DNA of 58,782 nt from a virus. This document shows positions 17,669-26,104 of the stretch, in pieces. The first letter of the stretch is position 1, and the number at the start of each line of letters is the position of its first letter. The notes under the pieces were generated by a model. It was not told the DNA's origin. It did no database searches and saw nothing but the letters and a program-made list of their open reading frames with translations. A program made the position numbers and the translations under genes. The stretch is from positions 1 to 58,782 of IMG/VR virus record IMGVR_UViG_3300028388_004043. One strand, 5' to 3'.

Positions 17669-18052
17669 CTACGAAGTGTTTGCATAACTCTGAACTTCTG
17701 CCTGAGTCACAACGGGGAACTCATGCCCTAACCAATCTTCAAGTTCTTTCGGTATCGACACAGATTTAGTTTCTATTTCCTTCGACCATTTATTTTGAAA
17801 AACACTGTTATACTTAATGACTTCCTTTCGCAATTCAACGAGTGCACCAGAAACAGATTCCACTTCATTGTTTGAATTGTAAGAGATCTGAGACACTATC
17901 TGACTCAATCTTTCTGGTGTCATTTCTATTTTGGTCGATATCGGCGACACCACTCCATCATATTCAGTATTTGCAACTTGTGGTATTGCTGTTATTACCA
18001 TCTTACTTGTCTGTTGATTGATGTTGTTTACCTTAATTGTATATTCAATCAT
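17669..18052 (-). CDS. hypothetical protein upstream of gp13
   Basis: 127 residues from ATG 18052 (MIEYTIKVNNINQQ). A longer frame to 18142 exists, but the shorter start overlaps the stop of the upstream small gene by 8 bases (ATGATTGA), the same coupling seen at gp16/gp17. Beta-rich first half, then a helical segment (SGALVELRKEVIKYNSVF). It resembles the small accessory proteins found with phage fibre and DUF4376 genes. I do not recognise a function. Confidence 0.6.
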   Translation of the reverse strand: MIEYTIKVNNINQQTSKMVITAIPQVANTEYDGVVSPISTKIEMTPERLSQIVSQISYNSNNEVESVSGALVELRKEVIKYNSVFQNKWSKEIETKSVSIPKELEDWLGHEFPVVTQAEVQSYANTS

Positions 18053-18257
18053 GAGGGTTGCCTTCGTCGTGTTCAATGTGTTTTGTGCAGTGATTTTTAT
18101 CAAAAATGTCAAGGAAACGACACAACATTTTGCACAAAACACATTGATCTACTATCTTGCCGCATCTTGACGATAAAGTTTCATCAGGATGACCACCTAA
18201 TATGGTATTTAGTAGTTGATCAATCGAAACAAGTATGTGTATTAGATATTGTCTCAT
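18045..18257 (-). CDS. small Cys/His-rich phage protein
   Basis: 70 residues from ATG 18257, starting MRQYLIHILVSIDQLLNTI. It contains GGHPDETLSSRCGK (about 21-34) and then C-x2-C-x3-C and H-C-x3-H spacings (CVLCKMLC, HCTKHIEHDEG). The PDETLSSR pattern followed by a late H-C pair is a common signature of small phage proteins found near lysis or fibre genes; its function is not established to my knowledge. The N-terminal 20 residues are amphipathic. The gene contains a perfect 17-bp inverted repeat whose arms encode the QCVLCK and HCTKHIE segments. Short and overlapping its downstream neighbour by 8 bases. Confidence 0.65.
   Translation of the reverse strand: MRQYLIHILVSIDQLLNTILGGHPDETLSSRCGKIVDQCVLCKMLCRFLDIFDKNHCTKHIEHDEGNPHD
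18073..18147. repeat. perfect 17-bp inverted repeat inside a coding gene
   Basis: Left arm TCAATGTGTTTTGTGCA (18073-18089); right arm is its exact reverse complement (18131-18147). They are separated by 41 bases that contain a further 6-bp complementary pair. In RNA it would form a long stem-loop. Confidence 0.85.
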
Positions 18258-18264
18258 TTTTTCT

Positions 18265-18882
18265 TTAAGGCCAATAAACGTCATCAGTATAGTTATTCGG
18301 TATCGGAGTGCTGTCTTTAAGAACTCTCGCAGCAAAAATATGCGCTCGCTCCCACTCTGCTGCGGTACTGGCAAAGGCAATCATCGTTGGAGCATCCATA
18401 GGCACTTGCGTATTATCGCTTGTGATCCATACGAAATCCGTATTTCCACCATGCCAACGATAATCACCTGCTTGTCCACCTGAAATTACAGCCAAAAGAG
18501 CCGCACCAGAAATTCGTTTTTGGTGATTCAAAGAGCTGTCAAATGTATTCCCACCGAAAACAAACCCAGACTCAATCCTAAAATCTCGCTCGTTGTTGAT
18601 TTGAACTTTTAACGCTTCCATCTCGGTGTCTAATTCTTCTTGAGTTTTATCTCGCACCACCCAATCGACTAACTCATTAGACCAATTCACCACCTGCATA
18701 GAATTTGGTACTGGCTTATCTGGAACGAGTACATACCCAGCGTTAGCAATATCTTCCGAAGAAAATGTAGTAGGATCTGTTCTTGTAGAACCGTCTGAAA
18801 GACGAATTCTAAATGGCAATTTTTTTGGATACGATCCGTTGTGAGAGTAATTCATAGTTTTATCTCGTAATCCCGTTGTCAT
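18265..18882 (-). CDS. DUF4376-like fibre-associated protein
   Basis: 205 residues from ATG 18882; a second in-frame ATG at 18855 (MNYSHNGSYPKK) is also a good candidate start. The C-terminal half has the DUF4376 pattern: INNERDFRIESGFVFGGNTF, QKRISGAALLA, a DFVWITSDN stretch and MDAPTMIAFAS. This domain is common in phage proteins next to tail-fibre genes and is of unknown function, perhaps in fibre assembly or attachment. It follows two LamG fibre genes on the same strand. Confidence 0.75.
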   Translation of the reverse strand: MTTGLRDKTMNYSHNGSYPKKLPFRIRLSDGSTRTDPTTFSSEDIANAGYVLVPDKPVPNSMQVVNWSNELVDWVVRDKTQEELDTEMEALKVQINNERDFRIESGFVFGGNTFDSSLNHQKRISGAALLAVISGGQAGDYRWHGGNTDFVWITSDNTQVPMDAPTMIAFASTAAEWERAHIFAARVLKDSTPIPNNYTDDVYWP

Positions 18883-18892
18883 ACTATGTGAT

Positions 18893-19729
18893 TTATCCGC
18901 TTATTGGTAGGGTTGAAGGTGTAAAATTCGACGTATATGGTATCGTGTTACGAACTATCAGATTTTGAAAATATCCAGAAGAGCCGTTATTTGGTATGTC
19001 ATTACCGCCTAAAAATAAATCTCTTGTCGGTGAAAAATTTGACAGATAATTGGAAAATGAAGAAACTGTGCCGTTGATTCCAACGTATGATGAACCTCCA
19101 GTTGGATCAATTGCCCAATATATGTGATGCCAATTATTGGTTGCCAAAGTATAAGTGCCTCTTGAAGATCTAGCCCCCGCAGAACCAGAATATTCATAAA
19201 ATATCCATGAACTAGTATTTGTGCCATTAGATTCTATTTCTATTCCTGTTCCTGAAGTACTGTACCCATCAAATGTTAAGAGTCTTCCATAACTACCACT
19301 AACAGAACCTCCGTTGTACCACCAAAATTCAAAACTTATCGGACTTGTTGAACCTACTTTTAAATTGTTCGTAACACTGGTAATTGATCCCCAATAATCA
19401 CTCCCCGCAGATGGTGTATATGCGCTGGTAGTAAATCCTGAAACTTTAGAATATGCGTTACTTAGATTAGAACCACCCGTTGCAGTCATACCATTTGAGA
19501 CTATAACAGGTAAAGAACTACCGTCCCCTGAATAAACATCAACAGCAGTATCTCCACTAGTACCGTTAAAGGAAGAATATAATAAAACATCAGGGGAAAT
19601 AGAACCTGGGGGAATTGGCCACTCGGTTAAACTTTGAGCACGATATTGACTTTCTAGACCCCATCTACCACTCGATGTTGATATGGTGGGGGTGTTTAAT
19701 TTTCCAATAACGCTGCCGTTATACGTCAT
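18893..19729 (-). CDS. LamG-domain adhesin-like protein
   Basis: 278 residues. The start overlaps the upstream gene by 4 bases (ATGA). A short N-terminal module (MTYNGSVIGKLNTPTISTSS) is shared in pattern with the next gene (MKFNGGIIGIDNTPNISEAS), so it is probably a common attachment peptide. Residues about 50-270 form a LamG/concanavalin-like fold: ISFEFWWYNGG, NNWHHIYWAIDPTGG and GYFQNLIVRNTIPYT are the usual strands. A role in binding host or surface glycans is an inference from the fold. No signal peptide. Confidence 0.75.
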   Translation of the reverse strand: MTYNGSVIGKLNTPTISTSSGRWGLESQYRAQSLTEWPIPPGSISPDVLLYSSFNGTSGDTAVDVYSGDGSSLPVIVSNGMTATGGSNLSNAYSKVSGFTTSAYTPSAGSDYWGSITSVTNNLKVGSTSPISFEFWWYNGGSVSGSYGRLLTFDGYSTSGTGIEIESNGTNTSSWIFYEYSGSAGARSSRGTYTLATNNWHHIYWAIDPTGGSSYVGINGTVSSFSNYLSNFSPTRDLFLGGNDIPNNGSSGYFQNLIVRNTIPYTSNFTPSTLPISG

Positions 19730-20544
19730 GGGAAAAACCTTCCTTTAGTTGCATCAAAATTGGCTTCAATCTCAGTAAGCGTAAGAATGTCGTCATACCA
19801 TAGCACCATAGCAATATCTCCTTTGAAGTAGCTGGATGGAGATACACCGTCATATGCCCCTATAGCTATGTTGCCTACGGAGCCGGGATAGGGTAAAAAC
19901 GCATACAAATTACCAGTTTCTGTAACCCCAGTAGATTCTTCACCAAGATATAGCTTATTTTGCCAGTTCCCTGTGTACCCCATAGTGCCCGCAGCCATAC
20001 ACCATGCGCCATCTGGAGTTACTAAATTCGAATCGGCAGCTTCTACTTGGGAGACTGAAAACGCCAATAGTCGCAGCTCGGATTCTTCTCCGCTTGGCCC
20101 CATAACCAGCCCGTTACTGCTACTAGTACTTGTGACTAACCCCGCTTTAACTGACTGTGCTCCGTCCCTACGCATCCAAACTATATAGGTCATCCCTACA
20201 TTTCTGTTTGTCGAATAGTTTTCTGGCACATCAAAGTGTCCGTCCACGCCATCAAATGTAAACACTTTATCCGTGCTGTTGTATGTAACCCCACCAGAAG
20301 CAGTGGCATCAGAGGGTGTACCGCCCATATCTACCCAAGTCGTACCTGAACCTGAATAGGAGTTCGGATTTGCCGCGTCGTAGTAGTGCCTTAAATTTGT
20401 CGTGATGATATCGGGTGGGACAAAATCACCAACCCATTGTCTTTCCCTTTTGTATAAAGAATGTTCTCGCGAGGACCAAACACCAGAGGCTTCAGAAATA
20501 TTAGGAGTGTTGTCAATACCTATGATTCCGCCGTTAAACTTCAT
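19726..20544 (-). CDS. LamG-domain adhesin-like protein
   Basis: 272 residues. N-terminal attachment peptide as in the next LamG gene. The LamG domain has YYDAANPNSYSGSGTTWVDM at its start, FTFDGVDGHFDVPENY in the middle, and the closing KGDIAMVLWYDDILTLTEIE. This arrangement is frequent in marine phage structural proteins. The two LamG genes overlap by 4 bases and are probably translated together. The ATG directly abuts the stop of the 119-residue gene. Confidence 0.75.
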   Translation of the reverse strand: MKFNGGIIGIDNTPNISEASGVWSSREHSLYKRERQWVGDFVPPDIITTNLRHYYDAANPNSYSGSGTTWVDMGGTPSDATASGGVTYNSTDKVFTFDGVDGHFDVPENYSTNRNVGMTYIVWMRRDGAQSVKAGLVTSTSSSNGLVMGPSGEESELRLLAFSVSQVEAADSNLVTPDGAWCMAAGTMGYTGNWQNKLYLGEESTGVTETGNLYAFLPYPGSVGNIAIGAYDGVSPSSYFKGDIAMVLWYDDILTLTEIEANFDATKGRFFP

Positions 20545-20904
20545 TTAACTAATTTCTTCATAAGAACAAACAGATTCAAGATCGTTATTTGCCGATGCAC
20601 TCATACGAAGTGCATCTCCTTCTTCCAAGTAAATAGAAGTATCTTTCGTAATCACTGTGAGAGTTGCATCGGCTGGGACTGAAACCGTACTAACAATTTT
20701 ATACTCAACACTAGATCGAAAAACAGAAACCGTAACATCTGCGGCATTCGTGCCATCGACATTAGAGATAAAAACTGTATTGATTTTAAACACTTTTCCA
20801 CTTGATGCAGGATTTGAAACAACATCAGTCGCAGAAGTGGATAAAATACTGACATTTGTTTTGCCTGTGATTGTTGAAACATTAACTATATTTGGGGCAG
20901 CCAT
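20545..20904 (-). CDS. small virion-type beta protein
   Basis: 119 residues, entirely beta-rich: MAAPNIVNVSTITGKTNVSI, GKVFKINTVFISNVDG and a closing LYS/Glu-poor strand set ending CSYEEIS. Proteins of this size and pattern are common in T4-like marine phages beside fibres and may form a small trimeric adaptor or decoration domain. No enzymatic motif. It sits between a fibre and the LamG pair with only 10 bases upstream. Confidence 0.65.
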   Translation of the reverse strand: MAAPNIVNVSTITGKTNVSILSTSATDVVSNPASSGKVFKINTVFISNVDGTNAADVTVSVFRSSVEYKIVSTVSVPADATLTVITKDTSIYLEEGDALRMSASANNDLESVCSYEEIS

Positions 20905-20914
20905 ATTCTATTCC

Positions 20915-22231
20915 TTATCCAAAAACGATTGCCATTGCGATTGCTTTGCCAGTTGTAATACCACCACCTGAAGGTGCATCTACAGGATCGAATGCACCAG
21001 TCGATGAATTGTATTCTATATATTGACCATCTGTTGGTGTTGATGATACAACAACAGCAGTTCCATCAACTCTTGGAAAGTTGATTTCTTTGAACGTGCC
21101 ACTATCTTTAATGCTTAGTGAGACATTCGCAGTAGCTGATGTACCTGTACCAATGGACCCTACAAGAGTCGTTTCAAATTTGGCGAGTTCTGTGAGACCT
21201 GATGATGAATTTATCGCAGTCCAATTAAATGCACCGATTTTAGAATTATCGGGACAAGTTGTCCATGCACCTTCACCAACTGCTGGTGAAGCACCGGATC
21301 TAGTAAATCCTACATTTACACCATTCGTTCCACTCGAAAATCCTTCGACGTATAATCCTTCGTCACCATTGGTCAAATTTTCACAGAAAAATCTACCGTA
21401 TGAGCCAAAGGTTTGCCCTGTAAGATTTACGTCATAACCATAAGAGAAGGATCCATCGTATATTGTGTTGAATGCAAAATTATGACTAGAAGAAGTGTTG
21501 CCGATCTGAACATTACTGACAATTATGTTGCCATTCATGTCAAGATTACCACCTAACTGAGGCGTTGTATCTTCAACAATGTTTTCAAGATATGTGGATA
21601 GGTCTGATGTTAATGCTAAAGTCCCTGTTGCGTCTGGCAACGTTATTGTACGGTCAGAAGTTATTGATTGTGCGTCGAACTTCGAAGTGAAAGAATGATT
21701 ATAATATCCTACATGAAAATCAACATGACTTATATTTTGTCTTGATGATATTAAATCATCGCCCTGAAATGTGAACATTGGGTTCGCAGACTCGCCGCCG
21801 CTGAGAATTATAATGTCTCCGTCTCTACCGTCATTCCTCCCTTGACCAGAAGAAAGAATGAGAGAACCGCCGGAGCCCGGATCATCAGGTCCTCCGTTAC
21901 CGTCTCCGGCTTGTAATGTTAAACTAAAACCGCTATCGCCAGGAGAAGCCCCGGCGACTCCACTGATAGAACTTGCATTTAATATATTATTGTCGTTACA
22001 ATCTAAATTACCACCCAACTCAGGGGTAGTATCTTCAACAATGTTTTCTAGATAGGTTGAGAGATCTGGTGTAAGTGTTAGAAGACTTGTACCGTCTGAT
22101 GAATAGAGAATACCATCAGCAGTATTAATTGCAAGTTCACCTTGATCGATGTACGATGACGAACTTGTATTGGAAACTTCGGGGGTACGTCCAGGTACGC
22201 TGGTACGTTTAATTTGAAACTTGTTTGCCAT
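20915..22231 (-). CDS. tail fibre protein with two repeated units
   Basis: 438 residues. The N-terminus MANKFQIKRTSVPGRTPEVS and the GELAINTADGILYSSDG segment form the short attachment module used by many phage fibres. The unit DLSTYLENIVEDTTPELGGN occurs twice (about residues 54 and 205), and the two DNA copies are also alike (around 21550 and 22010). Between them are Gly/Ser-rich strands. The C-terminus ends GGITTGKAIAMAIVFG, a pattern seen at fibre tips. Likely one of several short fibres of this virion. Confidence 0.75.
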   Translation of the reverse strand: MANKFQIKRTSVPGRTPEVSNTSSSSYIDQGELAINTADGILYSSDGTSLLTLTPDLSTYLENIVEDTTPELGGNLDCNDNNILNASSISGVAGASPGDSGFSLTLQAGDGNGGPDDPGSGGSLILSSGQGRNDGRDGDIIILSGGESANPMFTFQGDDLISSRQNISHVDFHVGYYNHSFTSKFDAQSITSDRTITLPDATGTLALTSDLSTYLENIVEDTTPQLGGNLDMNGNIIVSNVQIGNTSSSHNFAFNTIYDGSFSYGYDVNLTGQTFGSYGRFFCENLTNGDEGLYVEGFSSGTNGVNVGFTRSGASPAVGEGAWTTCPDNSKIGAFNWTAINSSSGLTELAKFETTLVGSIGTGTSATANVSLSIKDSGTFKEINFPRVDGTAVVVSSTPTDGQYIEYNSSTGAFDPVDAPSGGGITTGKAIAMAIVFG

Positions 22232-22259
22232 TTTCAGTCTCTATGTAGAGTTCAATTCG

Positions 22260-22275
22260 AGGTTTATATAAACCT
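22260..22275. promoter_or_regulatory. 16-bp perfect palindrome in intergenic gap
   Basis: AGGTTTATATAAACCT lies in the 59-base gap between two fibre-cluster genes. It could be an operator-like site, a weak hairpin or a promoter-like AT box; nothing in the sequence decides. Confidence 0.35.
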
Positions 22276-22290
22276 AGTATTACTTATATA

Positions 22291-22701
22291 TTACAGTCTG
22301 AAAATGCCAGAGGTGCTCCAAGTCACATCAACGTTTGAATTGTCTGGAGTGATTGGTAGACCAGATACATTTGTATCCAACCATGCAACGAGTCGTGATG
22401 TGTTTGCATCTGAGGTATCGACCCAGATAAGAAGTGCTTCTGATTGATCTTCCGTATTTGCAACAGAGACAAAGGAAACATCATCAGCATCAAGTACACC
22501 ATCCGTTACAGTAACATTTTCAAGATTGGCAGTGGCAACAACACCATTCGCATTCAGATCTGAGTAAAATTCATCAGATATGCTGAAGGTGATTTCAGCA
22601 GTATCGATCAGTGAAATTGAAACAGATTCATCAGTAAGAGAGACGTTGTTAGACCCCGCCAATAACGCTTCCTTGTATTTTGGGTATATCGCATTTGCCA
22701 T
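22291..22701 (-). CDS. small structural protein, paralogue family member 1
   Basis: 136 residues. One of three related proteins here (others at 44691-45095 and 49268-49699). All start with a short helix of the form Y-x-x-Y/F-K-E-x-L, continue with beta strands around GVLDADDVSFVSVAN and SEALLIWVDTSDANTSRLVAWLD, and end GIF-x-L/I. Such proteins are widespread in marine T4-like phages near fibre genes. They may be small fibre adaptors or baseplate decorations, but no function is known to me. Confidence 0.65.
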   Translation of the reverse strand: MANAIYPKYKEALLAGSNNVSLTDESVSISLIDTAEITFSISDEFYSDLNANGVVATANLENVTVTDGVLDADDVSFVSVANTEDQSEALLIWVDTSDANTSRLVAWLDTNVSGLPITPDNSNVDVTWSTSGIFRL

Positions 22702-22702
22702 A

Positions 22703-22918
22703 TTATTCTACGCTTTCATTCGTTTTAGTGCGTGTCGTTTTCTTCTTCAGCTTTTCAATTTCTGATTCGAGAACATTCACTTGTTCAATTTTACTGTCAA
22801 GTTCTTCTTTCACAAGAAGCAGTTGTGTTTCAAGTTGAATGTTCTCGTTGTTCAGATTGTCAAAGCGCGTTTTCAAAACTTGCACATACTTATTGTAAAA
22901 CGCTGTATTATCAGTCAT
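22703..22918 (-). CDS. small coiled-coil protein
   Basis: 71 residues from ATG 22918 (MTDNTAFYNKYVQVL), chosen because it lies 2 bases after the upstream fibre stop; a longer in-frame opening to 22969 would overlap that fibre. Residues 15-60 form a heptad-type coiled coil (FDNLNNENIQLETQLLLVKE), followed by a basic tail (KKKTTRTKT). Similar short coiled-coil ORFs sit beside fibre genes in many phages; a fibre trimerisation or assembly aid is possible. Confidence 0.6.
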   Translation of the reverse strand: MTDNTAFYNKYVQVLKTRFDNLNNENIQLETQLLLVKEELDSKIEQVNVLESEIEKLKKKTTRTKTNESVE

Positions 22919-22919
22919 A

Positions 22920-24116
22920 TTAGAACGTTCCACCATCAAGGGAATTGAATACGGGGACACCCGATGCATTCAGTTGCAAAATTTCATATGCAGTACCTGT
23001 TGCCTCAGCAAGAGCAGAAGTGCCTTGCCCATAGACAACTGCATTTGTTGTCACTGTGTTGAGACCAGTACCACCATTCGGAACAGACAATTGGGTTGTC
23101 AACGATAATGAAGAGGCAGCCAATGCACCGACATCTAACGCAGCAAGAGTTCCGCCAGTGAAGGTGCTGCCAGTTGGTTCTGTTGTAATACCTTCAAGAA
23201 GTTTATAGGTGCCAGCATCTGATGCGTCTCGAATAAGACCTGAATATTTTTCAGTACCGTCGTTGTACTGACCGTAGAAACCAAAATCAACAAGATCAGT
23301 TGAATTGTTCGATGCCAACACAATGAGGTTGTCTTCAACATTCAGTTGAGTCGTGTTCAGTGTTGTGGTTGTGCCATTTACAATAAGATCACCGCCAACT
23401 GTCAGCGTGTTTGCAACAGTGACATCATCTGGAAGACCAACTACAACATCGCCAGTTGTAGGTAAAACGGTAACTTCGTTCGTAGTACCAGTAACACTTG
23501 TAACAGGGAAAGGAATATTTGTGGTATCAACAGCAATACCAGAGGCTGTTACCGAGACAGTTGAATTTGCTGCTTGAACATTAATACCATTAGTGTCAAC
23601 GGAGATACCATTCGAACCAATCGCATCAAACTGAATAGCGTTATTTGATACTGTTGTTGAGACACCATTCGCACCATTAAAAGACAATGTTTCCCCAGTG
23701 TTGAATGTGTCATTAGTACCTATATCAGCATCGAGAGTGAAAGAACTTACAACGCCGCCGACTTGATTGTCAACATAGGTTTTGATCGAAGATGCTGTTG
23801 CCAGTTCACCATTTAGAGCAGATACTGCGATATCTGTTGTGATGTCAGAGACTGTAACCCCACCGAGAGTTAACGAATCAAAACTAACAGTATTTGCAAG
23901 ATCGATAGTTGCTTTACCGTCTGATCCATAAGTAACACTGATGTTAGAACCATCAACGAGATATTGACCACCGATAGCAACAGTAGTACCAAAGTCACCG
24001 ATGTACAGAATACTACTATTACCTGACCATGCGAGTTCCCCAGCTGAAAGATCAGTATTTAGTGGAGCAGAAGTGGTTTCAGAACGTTTTATTTGAATTA
24101 GATTTTGCGTAGCCAT
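22920..24116 (-). CDS. tail fibre protein
   Basis: 398 residues. N-terminal attachment module MATQNLIQIKRSETTSAPLN with the usual GELAWSGNSSILYIGDFG. The middle is a Thr/Val/Asn-rich beta repeat region (ISVDTNGINVQAANSTVSVT). A TLTVGGDLIVNGTTTTLNTT and LNVEDNLIVLASN segment near residue 250 is a hallmark of marine T4-like structural fibres, followed by DFGFYGQYNDGTEKYSGLIRD. The C-terminus ends LNASGVPVFNSLDGGTF. A virion location is very likely; the receptor is unknown. Confidence 0.78.
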   Translation of the reverse strand: MATQNLIQIKRSETTSAPLNTDLSAGELAWSGNSSILYIGDFGTTVAIGGQYLVDGSNISVTYGSDGKATIDLANTVSFDSLTLGGVTVSDITTDIAVSALNGELATASSIKTYVDNQVGGVVSSFTLDADIGTNDTFNTGETLSFNGANGVSTTVSNNAIQFDAIGSNGISVDTNGINVQAANSTVSVTASGIAVDTTNIPFPVTSVTGTTNEVTVLPTTGDVVVGLPDDVTVANTLTVGGDLIVNGTTTTLNTTQLNVEDNLIVLASNNSTDLVDFGFYGQYNDGTEKYSGLIRDASDAGTYKLLEGITTEPTGSTFTGGTLAALDVGALAASSLSLTTQLSVPNGGTGLNTVTTNAVVYGQGTSALAEATGTAYEILQLNASGVPVFNSLDGGTF

Positions 24117-24127
24117 TTTTTACCTCG

Positions 24128-24472
24128 TTAAAAAGAACCGCCATCTAGATCTGCAAGTTTTACTTCATAACGAGAGGTTGATGCGTTATAAACAATTGTT
24201 GAACCATCGACTCTTTCAATTGAAATTACATTACCAATATCTTCTAGATTGTCGACAGTTGCTTGTGCTCCTTCTTTCAAAACGTTTCTAAGAGAGATAG
24301 GTGATTGTGTTTGAAGTCTCCCATCATTGTTATTGACTTCAACAGAGTAAGTTGTCGGTTGTGTAAATTCTGTGTTGATCGTCGCGCCTTGATTTGTCGT
24401 AATATTAATAGGCGAAGAAGATGAATTCAGTTTGGCTCTTATGTCATTGTTCGTTCCGAAATTGACTTTCAT
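24128..24472 (-). CDS. small fibre-cluster protein
   Basis: 114 residues. The start overlaps the upstream gene by 4 bases (ATGA). Beta-rich, with a C-terminal ESLEDIGNV-like region (NLEDIGNVISIERVDGSTIV) and a final LADLDGGSF that resembles the end of the adjacent 398-residue fibre (NSLDGGTF). It is probably structural and part of the same fibre complex. No known family recognised. Confidence 0.6.
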   Translation of the reverse strand: MKVNFGTNNDIRAKLNSSSSPINITTNQGATINTEFTQPTTYSVEVNNNDGRLQTQSPISLRNVLKEGAQATVDNLEDIGNVISIERVDGSTIVYNASTSRYEVKLADLDGGSF

Positions 24473-24798
24473 CGAGTGACTCCTGGTGTGATTGTTACGA
24501 TGCCTTCTAGTACTCTTGAAATTGTGCCATTTTCGTCTGTCAGTTCAACATCATAAACATATCGACCATCAGCCATGGTGTTCGTGGTATTCGCATCAAG
24601 TGAAATCTCAACTGTACCTGTATTTGCAACAATGTTTACTGTGAAATCATATGCAGTTGATGACGTATAGTACTTGCGAATTTGACCCGCGCCAGTGTAT
24701 CCGTTAAGATTCAAAGAATTGCCGTCATCGTCCGTCAACGTAATTGACGTTGCGTAGTCAGCACCTTGATCGATCTTGAGATTTGCTTTCGTAGCCAT
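24469..24798 (-). CDS. small Ig-like structural protein
   Basis: 109 residues. MATKANLKIDQGADYATSIT followed by seven or so beta strands: ADGRYVYDVELTDENGTISRVLEG is typical of the small Ig-like or BppU-type N-terminal domains that link fibres to a baseplate. A TATAAATA box lies 4 bases before the ATG. The gene overlaps its downstream neighbour by 4 bases. Function inferred from fold pattern and place only. Confidence 0.62.
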   Translation of the reverse strand: MATKANLKIDQGADYATSITLTDDDGNSLNLNGYTGAGQIRKYYTSSTAYDFTVNIVANTGTVEISLDANTTNTMADGRYVYDVELTDENGTISRVLEGIVTITPGVTR

Positions 24799-24802
24799 GT
24801 TC

Positions 24803-24810
24803 TATTTATA
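24803..24810 (-). promoter_or_regulatory. TATAAATA box directly before a start codon
   Basis: An exact late-promoter consensus on the minus strand whose last base is 4 bases from the ATG at 24798. A transcript from it would begin at or inside the start codon. It may serve downstream genes, or be a chance match in AT-rich DNA. Confidence 0.35.
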
Positions 24811-24811
24811 T

Positions 24812-26104
24812 CTAAGCAGTGTTCGCGCCAAAGAGACCAGCAATTACCCAACCAACTGAACTGTACATCAGAGTCACACTATCACCAACATCATTGAAAG
24901 TGATGGTAGAATAACCAAGAGCACTTGTTGGTGTGAGTGTCGCGTCATTGCCGTCATCTGCTACCATACTCACAATTTTGATTTGACCATTTGTGCCATT
25001 TGCGAGTGTCAATGCAGCTGCGCCACCAGAGGTTGTGACTTCAGTTACCATGTCAGTGAGATTTACTGCGCCAGAACCAGTCAAAGATTGAACTGTACCT
25101 GTTAGTGTATTTGCAGTCACATCACCGTTTAAACTTGCAGTGACATTATTCGCATTTATATTACCAGTTAAATCTAAATCACCAAGCACGTTATTTGCTG
25201 TCAGATTTTCAGTTACAACAGAGTTTGCCGTAACATCACCTGTTAAGTCTCCCGTGATGTTTCCAACAAAACTTGCAGTGATGGTGTTTGCTGTGATGTC
25301 ATTCTGAACATCTAAATCACCAAGCACGTTATTTGCTGTCAGATTTTCAGTGATGATTGCATTAGCAGTGACATCACCTGTTAAGTCTCCCGTAACATTA
25401 CCTGTCACATTACCTGTCACATTACCTAAAAGATTGCCAGTGATATTTCCTGATGCATTGATTGTCGTAAAAGCGCCAGAAGAAGGATTTGCAGCACCGA
25501 TTTGTGTGGCATCAATATTCCCACCATTGATATCGACAGTAGAAAAAGTTGAAGTACCAGTGGATGTCACATCTCCTGTTAAGTTACCTGTCACATCGCC
25601 AGTGAAAGATGCGTCACTTCCATTTGTTCCTGAATCGAGAACAACACTGACACCATCAGTAGCATAGACGTCCCCGATGATATTACCAGTAATATTACCT
25701 GAAAGATTACCTGTTACATCAGCAGTCAATGTGCCGCTGACTGTCAGATCTGAAAAATACCCTTCCCATTCAAGTGATGAATTGCCAAGAAGAGTACCTG
25801 TTGAAGCGGGTAGAATTGTTTCATATTCAGTTGCGCTCACAGTCCCAGAAATTGATACATTACTTGTGATTTCTAGATTGGCAGAAGCGACATAATCGCC
25901 TCCTCTCAAACCATCATGTACGGCAACAGTATTCGCAACAAAAGTACCGAAAAGTTTTGCATCACCTGTTGTTTCTGCACCAGTTGAGTTTGCAGTAACA
26001 GCATCATCACGAATTACATCAATCATCGTGTTGGTTTTGGTTAACCAATCACTAAACGTGTTGTTTGATGCGTCAAGAACTGTGAATCCTGTATTAAGTG
26101 CCAT
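24812..26104 (-). CDS. fibre protein with G-N/D-V/I-T-G repeats
   Basis: 430 residues. N-terminal module GFTVLDASNNTFSDWLTKTN with a short helix typical of virion attachment. From about residue 110 to 370 it consists of many short repeats of the form G-N/D-[VIL]-T-G/A-N (GNVTGNVTGNVTGDLTGDVT), interleaved with LTANNVLGDLDVQNDITANT. These give a regular beta-helix-like shaft. The C-terminal domain ends TSALGYSTITFNDVGDSVTL-type strands. Repeats are visible at DNA level too. The stop overlaps the start of the upstream 62-residue gene by one base. Confidence 0.75.
   Translation of the reverse strand: MALNTGFTVLDASNNTFSDWLTKTNTMIDVIRDDAVTANSTGAETTGDAKLFGTFVANTVAVHDGLRGGDYVASANLEITSNVSISGTVSATEYETILPASTGTLLGNSSLEWEGYFSDLTVSGTLTADVTGNLSGNITGNIIGDVYATDGVSVVLDSGTNGSDASFTGDVTGNLTGDVTSTGTSTFSTVDINGGNIDATQIGAANPSSGAFTTINASGNITGNLLGNVTGNVTGNVTGDLTGDVTANAIITENLTANNVLGDLDVQNDITANTITASFVGNITGDLTGDVTANSVVTENLTANNVLGDLDLTGNINANNVTASLNGDVTANTLTGTVQSLTGSGAVNLTDMVTEVTTSGGAAALTLANGTNGQIKIVSMVADDGNDATLTPTSALGYSTITFNDVGDSVTLMYSSVGWVIAGLFGANTA
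25173..25351. repeat. 41-bp direct repeat pair and 12-bp tandem repeats in fibre shaft
   Basis: 25173-25213 and 25311-25351 carry the same 41 bases as read by eye, encoding a TENLTANNVLGDLD segment. About 40 bases further on, near 25388-25420, is a short tandem array of CATTACCTGTCA units encoding GNVTGNVTGNVT. Confidence 0.8.

Noticed and set aside
25380-25430. Short regularly spaced repeats that could suggest a CRISPR array
   Set aside because: The 12-bp units are in frame and encode the G-N-V-T fibre shaft; there are no unique spacers.
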